DNA of 21,226 nucleotides from Pelargonium nanum (lineage: Eukaryota; Streptophyta; Magnoliopsida; Geraniales; Geraniaceae). Position numbers and translations under genes: made by a program. Below the pieces are notes generated by a model. It saw only the letters and a list, made by a program, of their open reading frames with translations, made no database searches and had not been told where the DNA came from. Shown piece after piece: positions 9,241-17,462 of this stretch; within the stretch, counting starts at the first letter, position 1, and each line of letters begins with the position of its first letter. The stretch spans positions 1 to 21,226 of the forward strand of contig JAYMTF010001802.1 of assembly GCA_036897485.1 (NCBI GenBank). The letters run 5' to 3'.

Positions 9241-9575
9241 GCTTCCCTTGAACTTGACAAATTTTGGACTTTAGTTCATGTCCTCAACTTTGCTCATTCT
9301 GACCCCTGCACTATTTTTTTTATTCTCACCCATGTAACTTGCTATAACATGTAAACAACTGTCACGTCAACAAATTGTGACATCATCATTTATGAGTTAA
9401 ATGATTTTGCCTCCTGAATTTGACGAAATTTTGTTTTTAACCCTAAACCTCAAATTTTGTTTGTTCTGATCATTGGGCCCTTATTTTTTTATTCTCACTC
9501 TATAGTTGGTATTAAACCATCACATTGGTTCGATATCATGTAACATTTTTTTGAATTAGCATATCACGTCAGCTT
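9241..9575. repeat. Two tandem units of about 168 bp, non-coding
   Basis: GCTTCCCTTGAACTTGACAA at 9241 recurs in altered form as GCCTCCTGAATTTGACGAAA at 9409. Both are followed in the same order by a TTTGCTC/TTTGTTC-TTCTGA-type segment and TTTTTTTATTCTCAC. The period is about 168 bp. A related copy in reverse orientation lies at about 240-430. No open frame or clear terminal repeat was found, and the element class is unknown to me. Confidence 0.5.
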
Positions 9576-9588
9576 GTCTATATTTTTT

Positions 9589-10089
9589 TGAAATGCAATC
9601 AATACTTTATTCCATATCGCTCAAAATACAATTTTTTTTATCGGCAATAGATACTTTATATATTAATCCAAAATGAGTAACAAAGTACAAGTGAAGGAGC
9701 ATAAAAACTCCAATGAAGATTGAGAGAAAATACAATATTGAAAGCATGCTAAAATTGAATGGACCAAAAAAGTCTTGGAAAAAGTACCATGGTTGATGAT
9801 AATGAATGATGTGGGAGAAGGTGTGAGGGTCCCAAAATCAAATCATAAATGAGAGTTAGCTGCCCAAGAAAATTAAATGCACCAATGGAGAAATCGAGGT
9901 GCTAAAGTGAAAGCTGAACAATCATAATACAATTACGAATACTAGGCAGGATATCCTCGCTAAAAAGTCTCTACCCTCTGACATAAAACTAGGTAAACAA
10001 GCAAGCTCATACGCTACCAAATTCGAAACCAAACTATATGTCATACAATCCATCAAAACCAAACTCTCACAATATTGCAGATCTAGTCA
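9589..10089 (-). mobile_element. Degenerate LINE remnant, outer copy of a nested pair
   Basis: On the minus strand the segment ends in TATTGATTGCATTTC followed by A residues at 9581-9589, as expected of a LINE 3' end. Further upstream on the same strand the frame SNLVAYELACLPSFMSEGRD (about 9960-10035) resembles the C-terminal RNase H stretch seen in the other copies (NRVAHEL type). Imperfect flanking repeats, GTCTATATTTTTT at 9576-9588 and GTCAATATTTTTT at 10086-10098, may be its target duplication. The 94-bp element at 9633-9726 is inserted in it. Identification is by pattern and remains tentative. Confidence 0.45.
9633..9726 (-). mobile_element. Very short (94-bp) 5'-truncated LINE tail with 10-bp target duplication
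   Basis: The perfect direct repeats AAAATACAAT at 9623-9632 and 9727-9736 flank 94 bp. On the minus strand this insert ends in GCCGATAAAAAAAA, a LINE-like 3' end with poly(A). The insert has no coding content. It interrupts the outer remnant at 9589-10089. The direct repeat is seen directly; the LINE origin is inferred from the A tail next to it. Confidence 0.6.
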
Positions 10090-10518
10090 ATATTTTTTAT
10101 AACAAAAAAACATAACCATAACCTTTGGAAAAAAAATTAATTGTAAACACTTTAGGATATCTAATGATTTTCATTTTCAGAGCAAGTTAGGCTGGTGTTG
10201 GCCCAGTCAATTTTTCTTCTGGCCTTTTGAGTGTTGTCCCAATATAAAACCGAAAAAAAAAAAATTGGGAGTCTTTCTAGTGGCGAGGCCTGGACTTATA
10301 GGGTGTTGGCCCAACATAAAATTTAAAATGGCCCTACACGAAAACTGAAAATTAAAAGGCCCATAATGTCTCAAACATGTGGTATAAGCCTCGAGTGTTG
10401 GGAGAATAACCACTTTGCCAAAGTTGTTTTAACAAATGAATTCGAACTAACAGTTATACAAGAGGCATAGGTCATGTCCAATGATAACCTATTCCCAACT
10501 CCGTCACTAGATATGACT

Positions 10519-10920
10519 TTTATTTTAAGTAAAAGATCCAATTTGGCCCCCGAACTTTAGTGTTTTGACTCAATTTGATTCTTAAATTTTGTTTAACCAA
10601 AATTAGTCATTGAACTTTCACATTTTAACCTAATTTGGTCCCTAAACTTTGTTTTGACTCAAAATGATCCCTGAACTTTCAAGTATTGACCCAAAATGGT
10701 CCTAAACTTTCACATATTGACCCAAAATGGTATTTGCCTTTAGAGCTTATATCAAAAGTTCAAGGACCAAGTTGGGTCAATATTTGAAAATTCAGAGACC
10801 AAATTGGGTCAAAATGTGAAAGTTCAAGAACTAATTTTGGTTAAACAAAGTTCAGAGACCAAATTGGGTCAAAACACCAAAGTCCGAGAACCAAATTGGG
10901 TCTTTTACCTTTTTTTAAGT
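10519..10920. mobile_element. Foldback element with long inverted repeats and 13-bp direct repeats
   Basis: The perfect direct repeat ACTAGATATGACT at 10506-10518 and 10921-10933 flanks 402 bp. Nearly all of it is two inverted arms. The left arm starts GTAAAAGATCCAATTTGG and contains TTTAACCAAAATTAG. The right arm contains CTAATTTTGGTTAAAC and ends CCAAATTGGGTCTTTTACC. Each arm is itself a run of roughly 35-40-bp units of the GGTCCCTGAACTTT / TTGACCCAAA type, with an extra unit or two in the left arm. The loop lies near 10735-10760. A second, partial copy lies at 1-108. It has no coding potential. Whether it belongs to Mutator-like or another superfamily cannot be settled, as a 13-bp duplication is longer than usual. 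Confidence 0.75.
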
Positions 10921-10936
10921 ACTAGATATGACTCTT

Positions 10937-11604
10937 TTCTTTTTTTGACAAAAAACTAATATTTCATTAATACTTCAAATTCAACGATACAAAGACTAGT
11001 CCGACAAAGAGACTGAAAACCTAACTCGTGGGCCACTCGATTCGTAGACCAACTCGAAAATAGAGAACTATGATGAGCCACAATGGTTAAAACATCATGA
11101 GTGATCAAACCAAAGCACTAGATTCCTCCCCATCAACTTGAATAATTAAATTGAAGGCACTAAAATCCTCCCCTCCAGCCTAAATAACAATGAACAACTG
11201 ACAACGATTGCACTTGAAGTTTAAGTCGACCACGTGAAGTGCTTTGCCAACCGCCTCTCGTCACCGTCGTGTATGTCATCTGATCCGACAGCAAACTCGA
11301 AGTATGATCTGACCAGATCACCACCTTACAAGCCACCTTCTCCTTCTTTGCAATCGTCTTTAGCTGTCCCAAATGCCAACCATTAACATACCGCGAATCT
11401 ACGCCGCAAATATGCAAAATCTAACAAAACCCTAACTTGCTATATATCAAAGCAAGACTCGCTATCAGAACGAGAAAGACCGCAATTCGCTATATGCAAA
11501 TCCAAGAGACTGCCGCTGCTTTGAAATCAAGAGCAGCTGTAGCCGAACAAAAATCATATTCGACTCTCAAAACGACTGAGAAATAGACACACCAAAACAC
11601 TTCT
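10937..11604 (-). mobile_element. 5'-truncated LINE with decayed RNase H, 8-bp target duplication
   Basis: Direct repeats TGACTCTT at 10929-10936 and 11605-11612 flank 668 bp. On the minus strand the insert ends GTTTTTTGTCAAAAAAAG. Decayed RNase H pieces on that strand are RGRLKL (about 11214-11231), IIQVDGEESSALV (about 11115-11155) and STNRVAHELG (about 11019-11048), the last in another frame. Stops and frameshifts show a dead copy. The minus-strand open frame at 11160-11417 is part of it, not a host gene. The left target repeat overlaps the right 13-bp repeat of the foldback element. Confidence 0.6.
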
Positions 11605-11612
11605 TGACTCTT

Positions 11613-12819
11613 AATTATAAAATTCTACAATAGTGAGAGGTTAGTGCATTGGTTTCCATTAATAATTCAGCAAAATTATATATAAAAAATGATGTGTTAA
11701 TGAAATGACATGTTGAATTATAATTCATCTTGATCTATTTGAGGGTTGAAAATGTTGGTCATTTCTATTATTAATTGTATACATCTCATATTGTGCTCTG
11801 ATTTCACTTTGTGATTCTATCACATGGACAAATACACGTAGAAACTGTTCCTCGCAGTGTCACTGAGTCAAAAAGGTGCATCGTACCCGAATCTAAAACT
11901 GCTTTCATTGTGCTCTTTGTTAGATTATTATCCTAATTAGATGTAGAATTTTAGATAAGATTAATTTTTCTCTCTGGTGCTGAGTAAGTTGAAATTTACA
12001 TGTCTTGATCTGGGCATGAAAAAAAATTGCACTTTTATCTTTACATTAATCAACCTCATGCATGTTGTGTAGCTCTGAGCCTGAGGTTCCTCAAAACTCA
12101 GGTTCTATATAACCCACTGAGCAATTCTTGAATTTTTTGCTGAACTTGTAAACTTCCCCTTTAACCATTGCTCCATATATATGCTCTAGATCTCTAAACA
12201 AAACCATTTTTATCTTATCCAATTTAGATCATGAAACATAAATAAATAAATATAATGTCCTCTGCAGTTTGGTTTTGGCTCTTTAAACCACTACTGATTT
12301 GACACAACTTGATCAGAACCCATATCATGGTGCAATAAATCCCGGAGGCAGCTCTGTTTGGTTTCAGCTGAGTGGTTTTGGGTTCAGGACACAGTACGTA
12401 GCTCACAACCTCAGTGTCTGTCAAATGTGAATGGTTGGGCTCTGACAAGAGTTGACTTGTCATTCTACACCTTGTCCATCCAACATTGTCACAAGCTCGA
12501 CCTCTTTCTTGTTCCCATATGATCCATTCTCGAATGTTTAAGAATGTCGGGCTTCGATTTGCCAACTCCGGCGAGCTGAGCTCCACACACTACTCTATAG
12601 TCAGTGTCACAGCCAGACAAAGTCAAGCTACAATTTAATGGCTTCTTGTTTTTCCTTAGACCAACACTTTAAGAAGGTCTTCAAGAAACGAAGTAACATA
12701 TTAAAAGATGTAGCCTACTACTACTACACACAACACTCATGATTTGTACGAGACGAACTCAGTGTCTTCCACATGCATGACAATTTAGAAATAAGAAGAC
12801 ACATACGTACATAGATATG
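11613..12819. other. Spacer without recognised gene
   Basis: AT-rich DNA with no recognisable coding region. The minus-strand open frame 12224-12586 starts without ATG and matches no family I know. TATATATGCTC at 12174-12184 and AAATAAATAAATATAA at 12238-12253 are simple AT-rich tracts. Conserved plant microRNA sequences I could recall were not found here. The stretch 12330-12600 is less AT-rich than its surroundings and could be an old element or a non-coding transcript; nothing in the sequence decides this. Confidence 0.5.
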
Positions 12820-12929
12820 TGTTATTAACTTGGCTTCATCCCAAAAACTTAATTTATAGGTGGAGGACCCAACGTCTATATATCAATTGACGAAAGAATT
12901 CACATTTTTTCAATGTGGATACATTAACA
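12820..12929 (-). repeat. TRIM 3' LTR (left copy)
   Basis: This 110-bp repeat pairs with 13426-13536. Shared blocks include AACTTG, CCCAAAA, ATAGGTGG, a GACGA-type segment and ATACATTAACA. It is the 3' LTR because the polypurine tract abuts it at 12930-12941 and the element reads on the minus strand. Confidence 0.8.
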
Positions 12930-12947
12930 CTCCCCCTCACGTGCAAG

Positions 12948-13255
12948 CACTACAAGAAATTTCATTTTCTGCGACAGTCAATCCAGTCGCTCAAACTCTT
13001 ATCGTGTCACGGAAAGTCAATTATTGACTATAACCAAATGTATTGTCACGGAAAGTCTCATGTGCACGACTGAAGCTAGTTTGTCACTGAAAGTATAGCT
13101 TTGTGCGACAGAAAAGTTGTCACCAAAAGCATAAAATCTCAAATTTTCACCATTATTGAGTTTTTATCCATGTCAGCCAATAATCATTGTTTCTAAGCCC
13201 AATTCATGGCGACAGCTTATTTTTTGTTGTCACCAAAAATAAGATTTTTGTAGTG
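12948..13255. mobile_element. Non-autonomous CACTA-type element (308 bp) nested in the TRIM
   Basis: It begins CACTACAAGAAATTT and ends AAGATTTTTGTAGTG, the inverted CACTA termini of the En/Spm (CMC) superfamily. It is flanked by a perfect 3-bp duplication AAG (12945-12947, 13256-13258), as expected. Inside, subterminal motifs recur: TGTCACGGAAAGTC twice (near 13006 and 13046), TGTCACTGAAAGT (13085) and TTGTCACCAAAA twice (near 13118 and 13228). Such repeats are the transposase-binding type. There is no coding region. Removing the element and one AAG restores a continuous TRIM interior, so it arrived after the TRIM. Confidence 0.88.
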
Positions 13256-13259
13256 AAGT

Positions 13260-13379
13260 CGGATAACACAACAGGTCGTACACATGGATCAAGAAAGGAG
13301 GCAACAAAGACGGGCATATAGGATAACACATGACCCTGCACGTGGACCAAGAATGGAGACAATAAAGACGAATCACTAG
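13260..13379. repeat. Two 60-bp tandem units in the TRIM interior
   Basis: GGATAACACAACAGGTCG at 13260 and GGATAACACATGACCCTG at 13320 begin two units exactly 60 bp apart. Both continue with an ACACATGGATCAAGAA / GCACGTGGACCAAGAA segment, then a GGAG-CAA-AAAGACG segment. They lie between the nested CACTA element and the primer-binding site. A short AAACC-type tract follows at 13385-13412. Confidence 0.75.
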
Positions 13380-13412
13380 GCTCAAACCAAACCAAACCAA
13401 ACGAAACAAACC

Positions 13413-13425
13413 GGCTCTGATACCA
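13413..13425 (-). other. TRIM primer-binding site (initiator tRNA-Met)
   Basis: The minus strand reads TGGTATCAGAGCC, complementary to the 3' end of plant initiator tRNA-Met. It directly abuts the LTR at 13426 and fixes the orientation of the TRIM as minus. Confidence 0.9.
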
Positions 13426-13536
13426 TGTTAAACTTGACTGCAACCCAAAAGTTTAAGATCATAGGTGGTTTATCCAATGTGTATATTATGTGACGACAAA
13501 CTTCATCATATTCTTTTAATGTGGGATACATTAACA
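13426..13536 (-). repeat. TRIM 5' LTR (right copy)
   Basis: A 111-bp repeat matching 12820-12929 in the same orientation. It is the 5' LTR because the primer-binding site abuts it at 13413-13425. Its terminal part resembles the relic in the glutaredoxin intron at 6255-6325. Confidence 0.8.
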
Positions 13537-14409
13537 ACATGTATGTAAAATCTTGGATCGAATCAGTACGTACATTTGAAAAAACTTAGAGCTAGCTAGA
13601 ATTATGATCAGCCCATTGTATATAATAGAAACACATGGTGCAGACCCACCAATCGAAGACACAAGCATGTGCACAGGATCAAACAGTGAAGTGAAAACCA
13701 TGGTCTGTACAAGAAGAAAAAGATGGGACCTTTGTGATTAAATTGTGGCTAGGGATAATGGTGGCTCTCCCATGTGTTCTATTACTGTTGTGCATGGATG
13801 TCCAAATCACAAGCTCTGGGAAACATACATAAACACAAACAGAAGAGGACACAAAACCCTAGCTGTGAGTGATGGCTCAGATGAGGATTTGATTTTGTGG
13901 AAAACTAAGTAGAACTTTTGGATCATATGTTGAGCTATGAAGCACTTTAGATTGAGATCATTGGTATGGGAGGGCTCTGGCTCATGTGGGTTGTTCACTT
14001 CCAATGTAATAAAGTTGCACTTGCTTTGAGTTTGAACATTGGTTTGTTGGACCAACTCTCTTATCATTTTCCTGAGCCTGCACTAGATCATTCACTAAAA
14101 ATATCCATCCAACTTGCCTATCAAGGCTGCTAAAGGACAGGTGCTGTTACCTATTATTGGTTTGAAAAACTTCAAATCTATGCTGATAATGCATGCATGG
14201 TATGGCCAAGTACTATCTAGCTTGTAAATATTCTTGCATAACTCATAATACTCTCTTTTCATTATTGATGTAACTATGGCTCCTTAGCTAGGAGTTCATC
14301 ACATAAATCCACAGAATGTATTGTTCCACATACTTGACCAGTTTATCTAGTGAACCATTTGTATGAACATTGTGTTGAAAATATTTATTGTCCAATTAGG
14401 TTTCACAAT
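13537..14409. other. Spacer without recognised gene
   Basis: No gene supported. The minus-strand open frame at 13807-14067 (86 residues) matches no family I know. Short alternating tracts such as TGCATGCATGG near 14190 are the only features noted. Confidence 0.5.
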
Positions 14410-14803
14410 CACTACAAGAAACGGATCTGATTTGTGACGTCCACTGCGACGTCATCGACGACGCATTTCACGTATTTGCAACGCCGTTCTAGCGTCCATG
14501 TGGCGCCGCAATAGACCTAGTCGCAACATATATAATTGCAACGTCTTTGCGTCCACATGGACGGCGCAAAACCCTGGCGTAACCTCGTCGGGAAAAAGGT
14601 CCACATTTATTAATTTGCGACGTCGTCTTGGCTGACGCAACGACGTCGCCATATGTTCCCGCCAAATCCCATCTGGATGCCAGTCGGGACACATTTGCGA
14701 CGCCGACGTGTATTGCGACGCCAAAGCCGTCGGAAATTATAATATTTGTGACGTCACTATGTGGACGACGCAAATGCTGACGTCGCAATTTCATGAGTTT
14801 CTT
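14410..14803. mobile_element. Second CACTA-type non-autonomous element, right terminal hexamer missing
   Basis: It begins CACTACAAGAAACGG at 14410. The right side reads GTTTCTT at 14797-14803, the complement of AAGAAAC, directly followed by AAT. The expected last six bases GTAGTG are absent. AAT also stands directly before the element (14407-14409), as a 3-bp target duplication would. The interior is dense in CpG-rich subterminal motifs in both orientations (GCGACGTC, GACGTCGCAA, TTGCGACG), unlike the AT-rich surroundings. It carries no gene; open frames across it come from the repeat motif. It differs in subterminal motif from the element at 12948-13255, so it is a different family of the same superfamily. 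Confidence 0.78.
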
Positions 14804-14832
14804 AATCAAGTATTTTTATAAAATAGAAACAA

Positions 14833-14863
14833 GAACACTCGTTTTAAGACGGAGAGATACTGT
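14833..14863. mobile_element. Stowaway-like MITE terminal fragment
   Basis: On the minus strand, TACAGTATCTCTCCGTCTTA followed by AAACGAGTGTTCTTG resembles the Stowaway/Mariner end (CTCCCTCCGTCCCAAAATAAGTGTC). It lies some 30 bp right of the second CACTA element, which may have inserted into it. No opposite end was identified to the left. Confidence 0.35.
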
Positions 14864-15506
14864 ATGTTTATTCCTTTTAGCTTGTGGGTTGGGAATGTCA
14901 AGACCATAATATGGAGTTGAGCACAAGAGGTCAACTATGCTGTATAGTAATGATAGGAATTAGAAATGAGGATTGAGAGTAATGTTTCAGTGAAAAAGAG
15001 GGTATGTGTGTTCCTTTGTGGAGGAAATAAAAGAAAGTGAAGTTAGTGTCAGGAACTTTAGGGAAGGATTGGTGATCATTTGTTGTCATATTCTATATAT
15101 CCAAATGTATCTATCTATGGAATGATGATATCATTTATATGTACACCTAATGTGGCTAGCTATATGGGGATGACATTGTAAAGCTCCATACTCCAATATG
15201 GTCCATGAGTATGACCAAACACTGATGCATCATATTTATAAAAATATCCTTCAATCATTGCTCTGCTGTAACTAACATCTTATTACTCTCTATCTTCACT
15301 TTTAATTTTAGGCATATCATTTGTTTCTCCTCCACAAGCTAGTTCTATTTCTTTTTATAAGAAACCAGCAACTAGCATAGATTAAGGAGGATACCAAGCA
15401 AGGCACCTCTATAATTAAACCTAATGATTACAATCATTCGAGATAAGTTCTTTTGCACCCCACAAGCGAGTGAATAAGAGACAGACAGATTAAAACAAAA
15501 ACGGGC
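14864..15506. other. Spacer without recognised gene
   Basis: AT-rich sequence with no recognised gene. A pyrimidine-rich stretch near 15320-15358 lies on the side where the poly(A) end of the adjacent LINE remnant would be expected, but no clear A tail or target duplication was found. Confidence 0.45.
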
Positions 15507-15830
15507 TTAAAAATCTGCAACTTCGTTAGCCCATCTGTGCATAAGCAAAACAACGAACCCTGCAAACTTCTTAATATTTACCTTGCAATTCAAGATCAAA
15601 AATCTCCAAAAATGAGAAGAACAATCTACATAGAAATAGAGATTTAGAATAAAAGAAATTACATCAACTTCAAAAATCACATGAGACTTTCCAAAAGTCA
15701 AACCCAACCGAATAGCTTCTCTAAAATCCCCACAGTCAAGATAATTCACTATCAGCCCAACCCACAAGTCTTAACTATCTCGAGCAACTGCACCAGCACC
15801 ACACAGACCCTGGTTCCACACAAACTTTCA
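15507..15830 (-). pseudogene. LINE-type RNase H domain remnant
   Basis: In one minus-strand frame, KFVWNQGLCGAGAVARDS is followed by a stop, then EAIRLGLTFGKSHVIFEVDV, later HRWANEVADF, and a stop at 15507. GGAGAVARDS near the start, AL/AIRLGL..G.SHVIFEVD in the middle and R.ANEVADF near the end are landmarks of the RNase H (RVT_3) domain at the 3' end of plant LINEs. Here one in-frame stop separates them. No reverse transcriptase is present upstream, so it is a truncated, dead copy. Catalytic activity is not expected. Confidence 0.7.
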
Positions 15831-15891
15831 TACTCTCTATAAATAGATAGCCTAGGTTACTAATATATTGTTTTTTTAGCGGTAAAAGCGT

Positions 15892-15969
15892 GGTTTCGTG
15901 GTTTAATTAGTTGGTTATCACGTCAGTCTAACACACTGAAAGACTCCGGCTCGAAGCCTTCTCAAAAGG
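15892..15969 (+). pseudogene. Degenerate tRNA-Val(AAC)-like sequence, possible SINE head
   Basis: GGTTTCGTGGT at 15892, GTTGGTTATCACGTCAGTCT and AACACACTGAA follow plant tRNA-Val closely. The anticodon arm is intact: TCAGT, loop CTAACAC with anticodon AAC, ACTGA. The D-arm side carries about 4 extra bases (TTTAATTAGTTGG in place of TGTAGTTGG). The T arm is damaged (TCCGG-CTCGAAG-CCTTC does not pair well), and the 3' acceptor strand no longer complements GGTTTCG. It should not be functional. It could be a decayed tRNA gene or the tRNA-derived head of a SINE whose body runs to the right; a poly(A)-like tail was not fixed. Confidence 0.6.
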
Positions 15970-17462
15970 AGCATACAGGGTGGGTTAGCTAAAACAATGC
16001 AAACAGGTGTGAATATAGTTGGAAAGGCAAAATAAAAAGGGTTGCAATGAACTGTATGATCTCAAACTTCCAATGATGTCTTACCTTACAGATTATATAT
16101 TGCCATGTGCAACAGCATCAACAGAAATAGACTTGTAACTTCTATGCTTCTAAGTTTAGTCAAACTCAAACATACCAATATTATTAAAGGGTTAGTGATG
16201 ATGTGTAGAGAGTGGTGGCTGTGGTGGAGCAAGCTTACACTGTCCTAGGCTCAAGTTGCCAATCTGAAGAATTAAATTTGTGGGCCTTTCTTTTTGATTA
16301 AATTTGTAACCCTACCCCATGAATTGATGGCTATTTAATGTATATATGTTATATGAGGATCAAAATAATGTTTAGCTTTCATTATTCTTCTTTATTCATA
16401 GTATATTAGTATTGACGTTGTACCTTACAAAGAAGATATGTTACACTATAACTCTCAAATAACTAATTGGATATATAACAATGATTAAAGATCATATATG
16501 CACCATGATTAAAGTTAATATAGGAAGGAGTCTCATTCTCTCACTAACTTTGAATTATTGATAAAGAGTTATTTGAGGTATAATATGATGAACCCATGAT
16601 CATATTCTTTTTTCATATTAGCTTATTATAGTACTATTTTTATATTATTAAATTACTTTTATTTGATTTGAAGAACGCATTTGACAAATGGCATATATAA
16701 ATATTACATCATGTGTGTAATATATTATTACATGCATAATATGTATTGCACTTAGTTGAAGGGAATTTTTAATATAAACTCTATCTATAAATACATAACA
16801 TAACACACCGTAGACAATGTGTGTAATGCACTACTTTTGAGGTTATTACTCTCACATTACTACATATTCGAATACTATGTAGGAAGAGGGGTGTGAGCAG
16901 CCCCAAACACTATTTCCTAAGGGAAAATGAGAAAAAGATTAGCAAGCTGAGGCTCAATAAAACTATAACCGATCAAGATGATTTGAATAATTATCGATCA
17001 TAATTCTTTTACCATTTATTTTACCAAGTTCAATTATTTTGAACATGACAAAGTCTGACTCGTTAACTCTTTTAACTGTGTCATTTTCTTTTTGCCCCCC
17101 ATAACCAAATATTTGGAACTCATAATATTTAGAGCATATAAATTTTTTTGTTTGAAATATTTAGAACATATAATTACTTGAACCAAACATAACAAAATAT
17201 ACATCTAAAAATGTGCAGTCAATTTTGGTTTCATTAAAGTTGATGATGAACCGGAACAATGTACAAAAAAATATGAAACTCAGTTTCAAAAATAGAAAAA
17301 AGAAATATGAAGAAGAAGAGGAAGAAGAAGCCTCGTCATCCTCAGCGTACAAAATTCCCAGACGTTTCTTTAAAATCCAGGGGGTTTCGGAGAGGGCTCT
17401 CTGCAGTCTCTGTGCTACCTATCTGTCACTAATTTCTTCTGTACGTACGTATATTCATCATC
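15970..17462. other. Spacer downstream of the YUCCA gene
   Basis: AT-rich spacer without a supported gene. It contains the inverted repeat CTCAAATAACT (16454-16464) / AGTTATTTGAG (16567-16577), with weaker extension outside, perhaps a decayed MITE. A purine (GAA/GAG) microsatellite lies at 17308-17331. Open frames at 17161-17479 arise from that microsatellite and were not accepted. Confidence 0.5.

Larger units (their letters stand above)
12820..13536 (-). mobile_element. TRIM (miniature LTR retrotransposon), split by a nested CACTA element
   Basis: Two related ~110-bp terminal repeats lie at 12820-12929 and 13426-13536. Both start TGTTA and end ATACATTAACA on the plus strand, so on the minus strand they read TGTTAATGTAT...TAACA, the canonical TG..CA. 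Directly inside the right repeat is GGCTCTGATACCA (13413-13425). Its complement TGGTATCAGAGCC is the standard primer-binding site for initiator tRNA-Met. Directly inside the left repeat is CTCCCCCTCACG (12930-12941), on the minus strand the polypurine tract CGTGAGGGGGAG. Flanks ATATG (12815-12819) and ACATG (13537-13541) fit a 5-bp target duplication with one change. Without the nested insert the element is about 406 bp with no coding capacity, which defines a TRIM. The two LTRs have diverged strongly, so it is old. Confidence 0.88.

Noticed and set aside
12224-12586. 120-residue minus-strand open frame
   Set aside because: No ATG start, no recognisable domain and no splice context. It may be chance in a less AT-rich patch.
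13807-14067. 86-residue minus-strand open frame
   Set aside because: No similarity to a family I know, no membrane segment or motif; not enough to call a gene.
14452-14809. Two minus-strand open frames of 90 and 106 residues
   Set aside because: They lie within the CACTA-type element, and their Arg-rich sequence is a by-product of repeated GACGTCGC motifs.
15892-15965. Functional tRNA-Val gene
   Set aside because: The T stem and acceptor stem do not pair and the D-arm region carries extra bases, so I list it as a pseudogene or SINE head instead.
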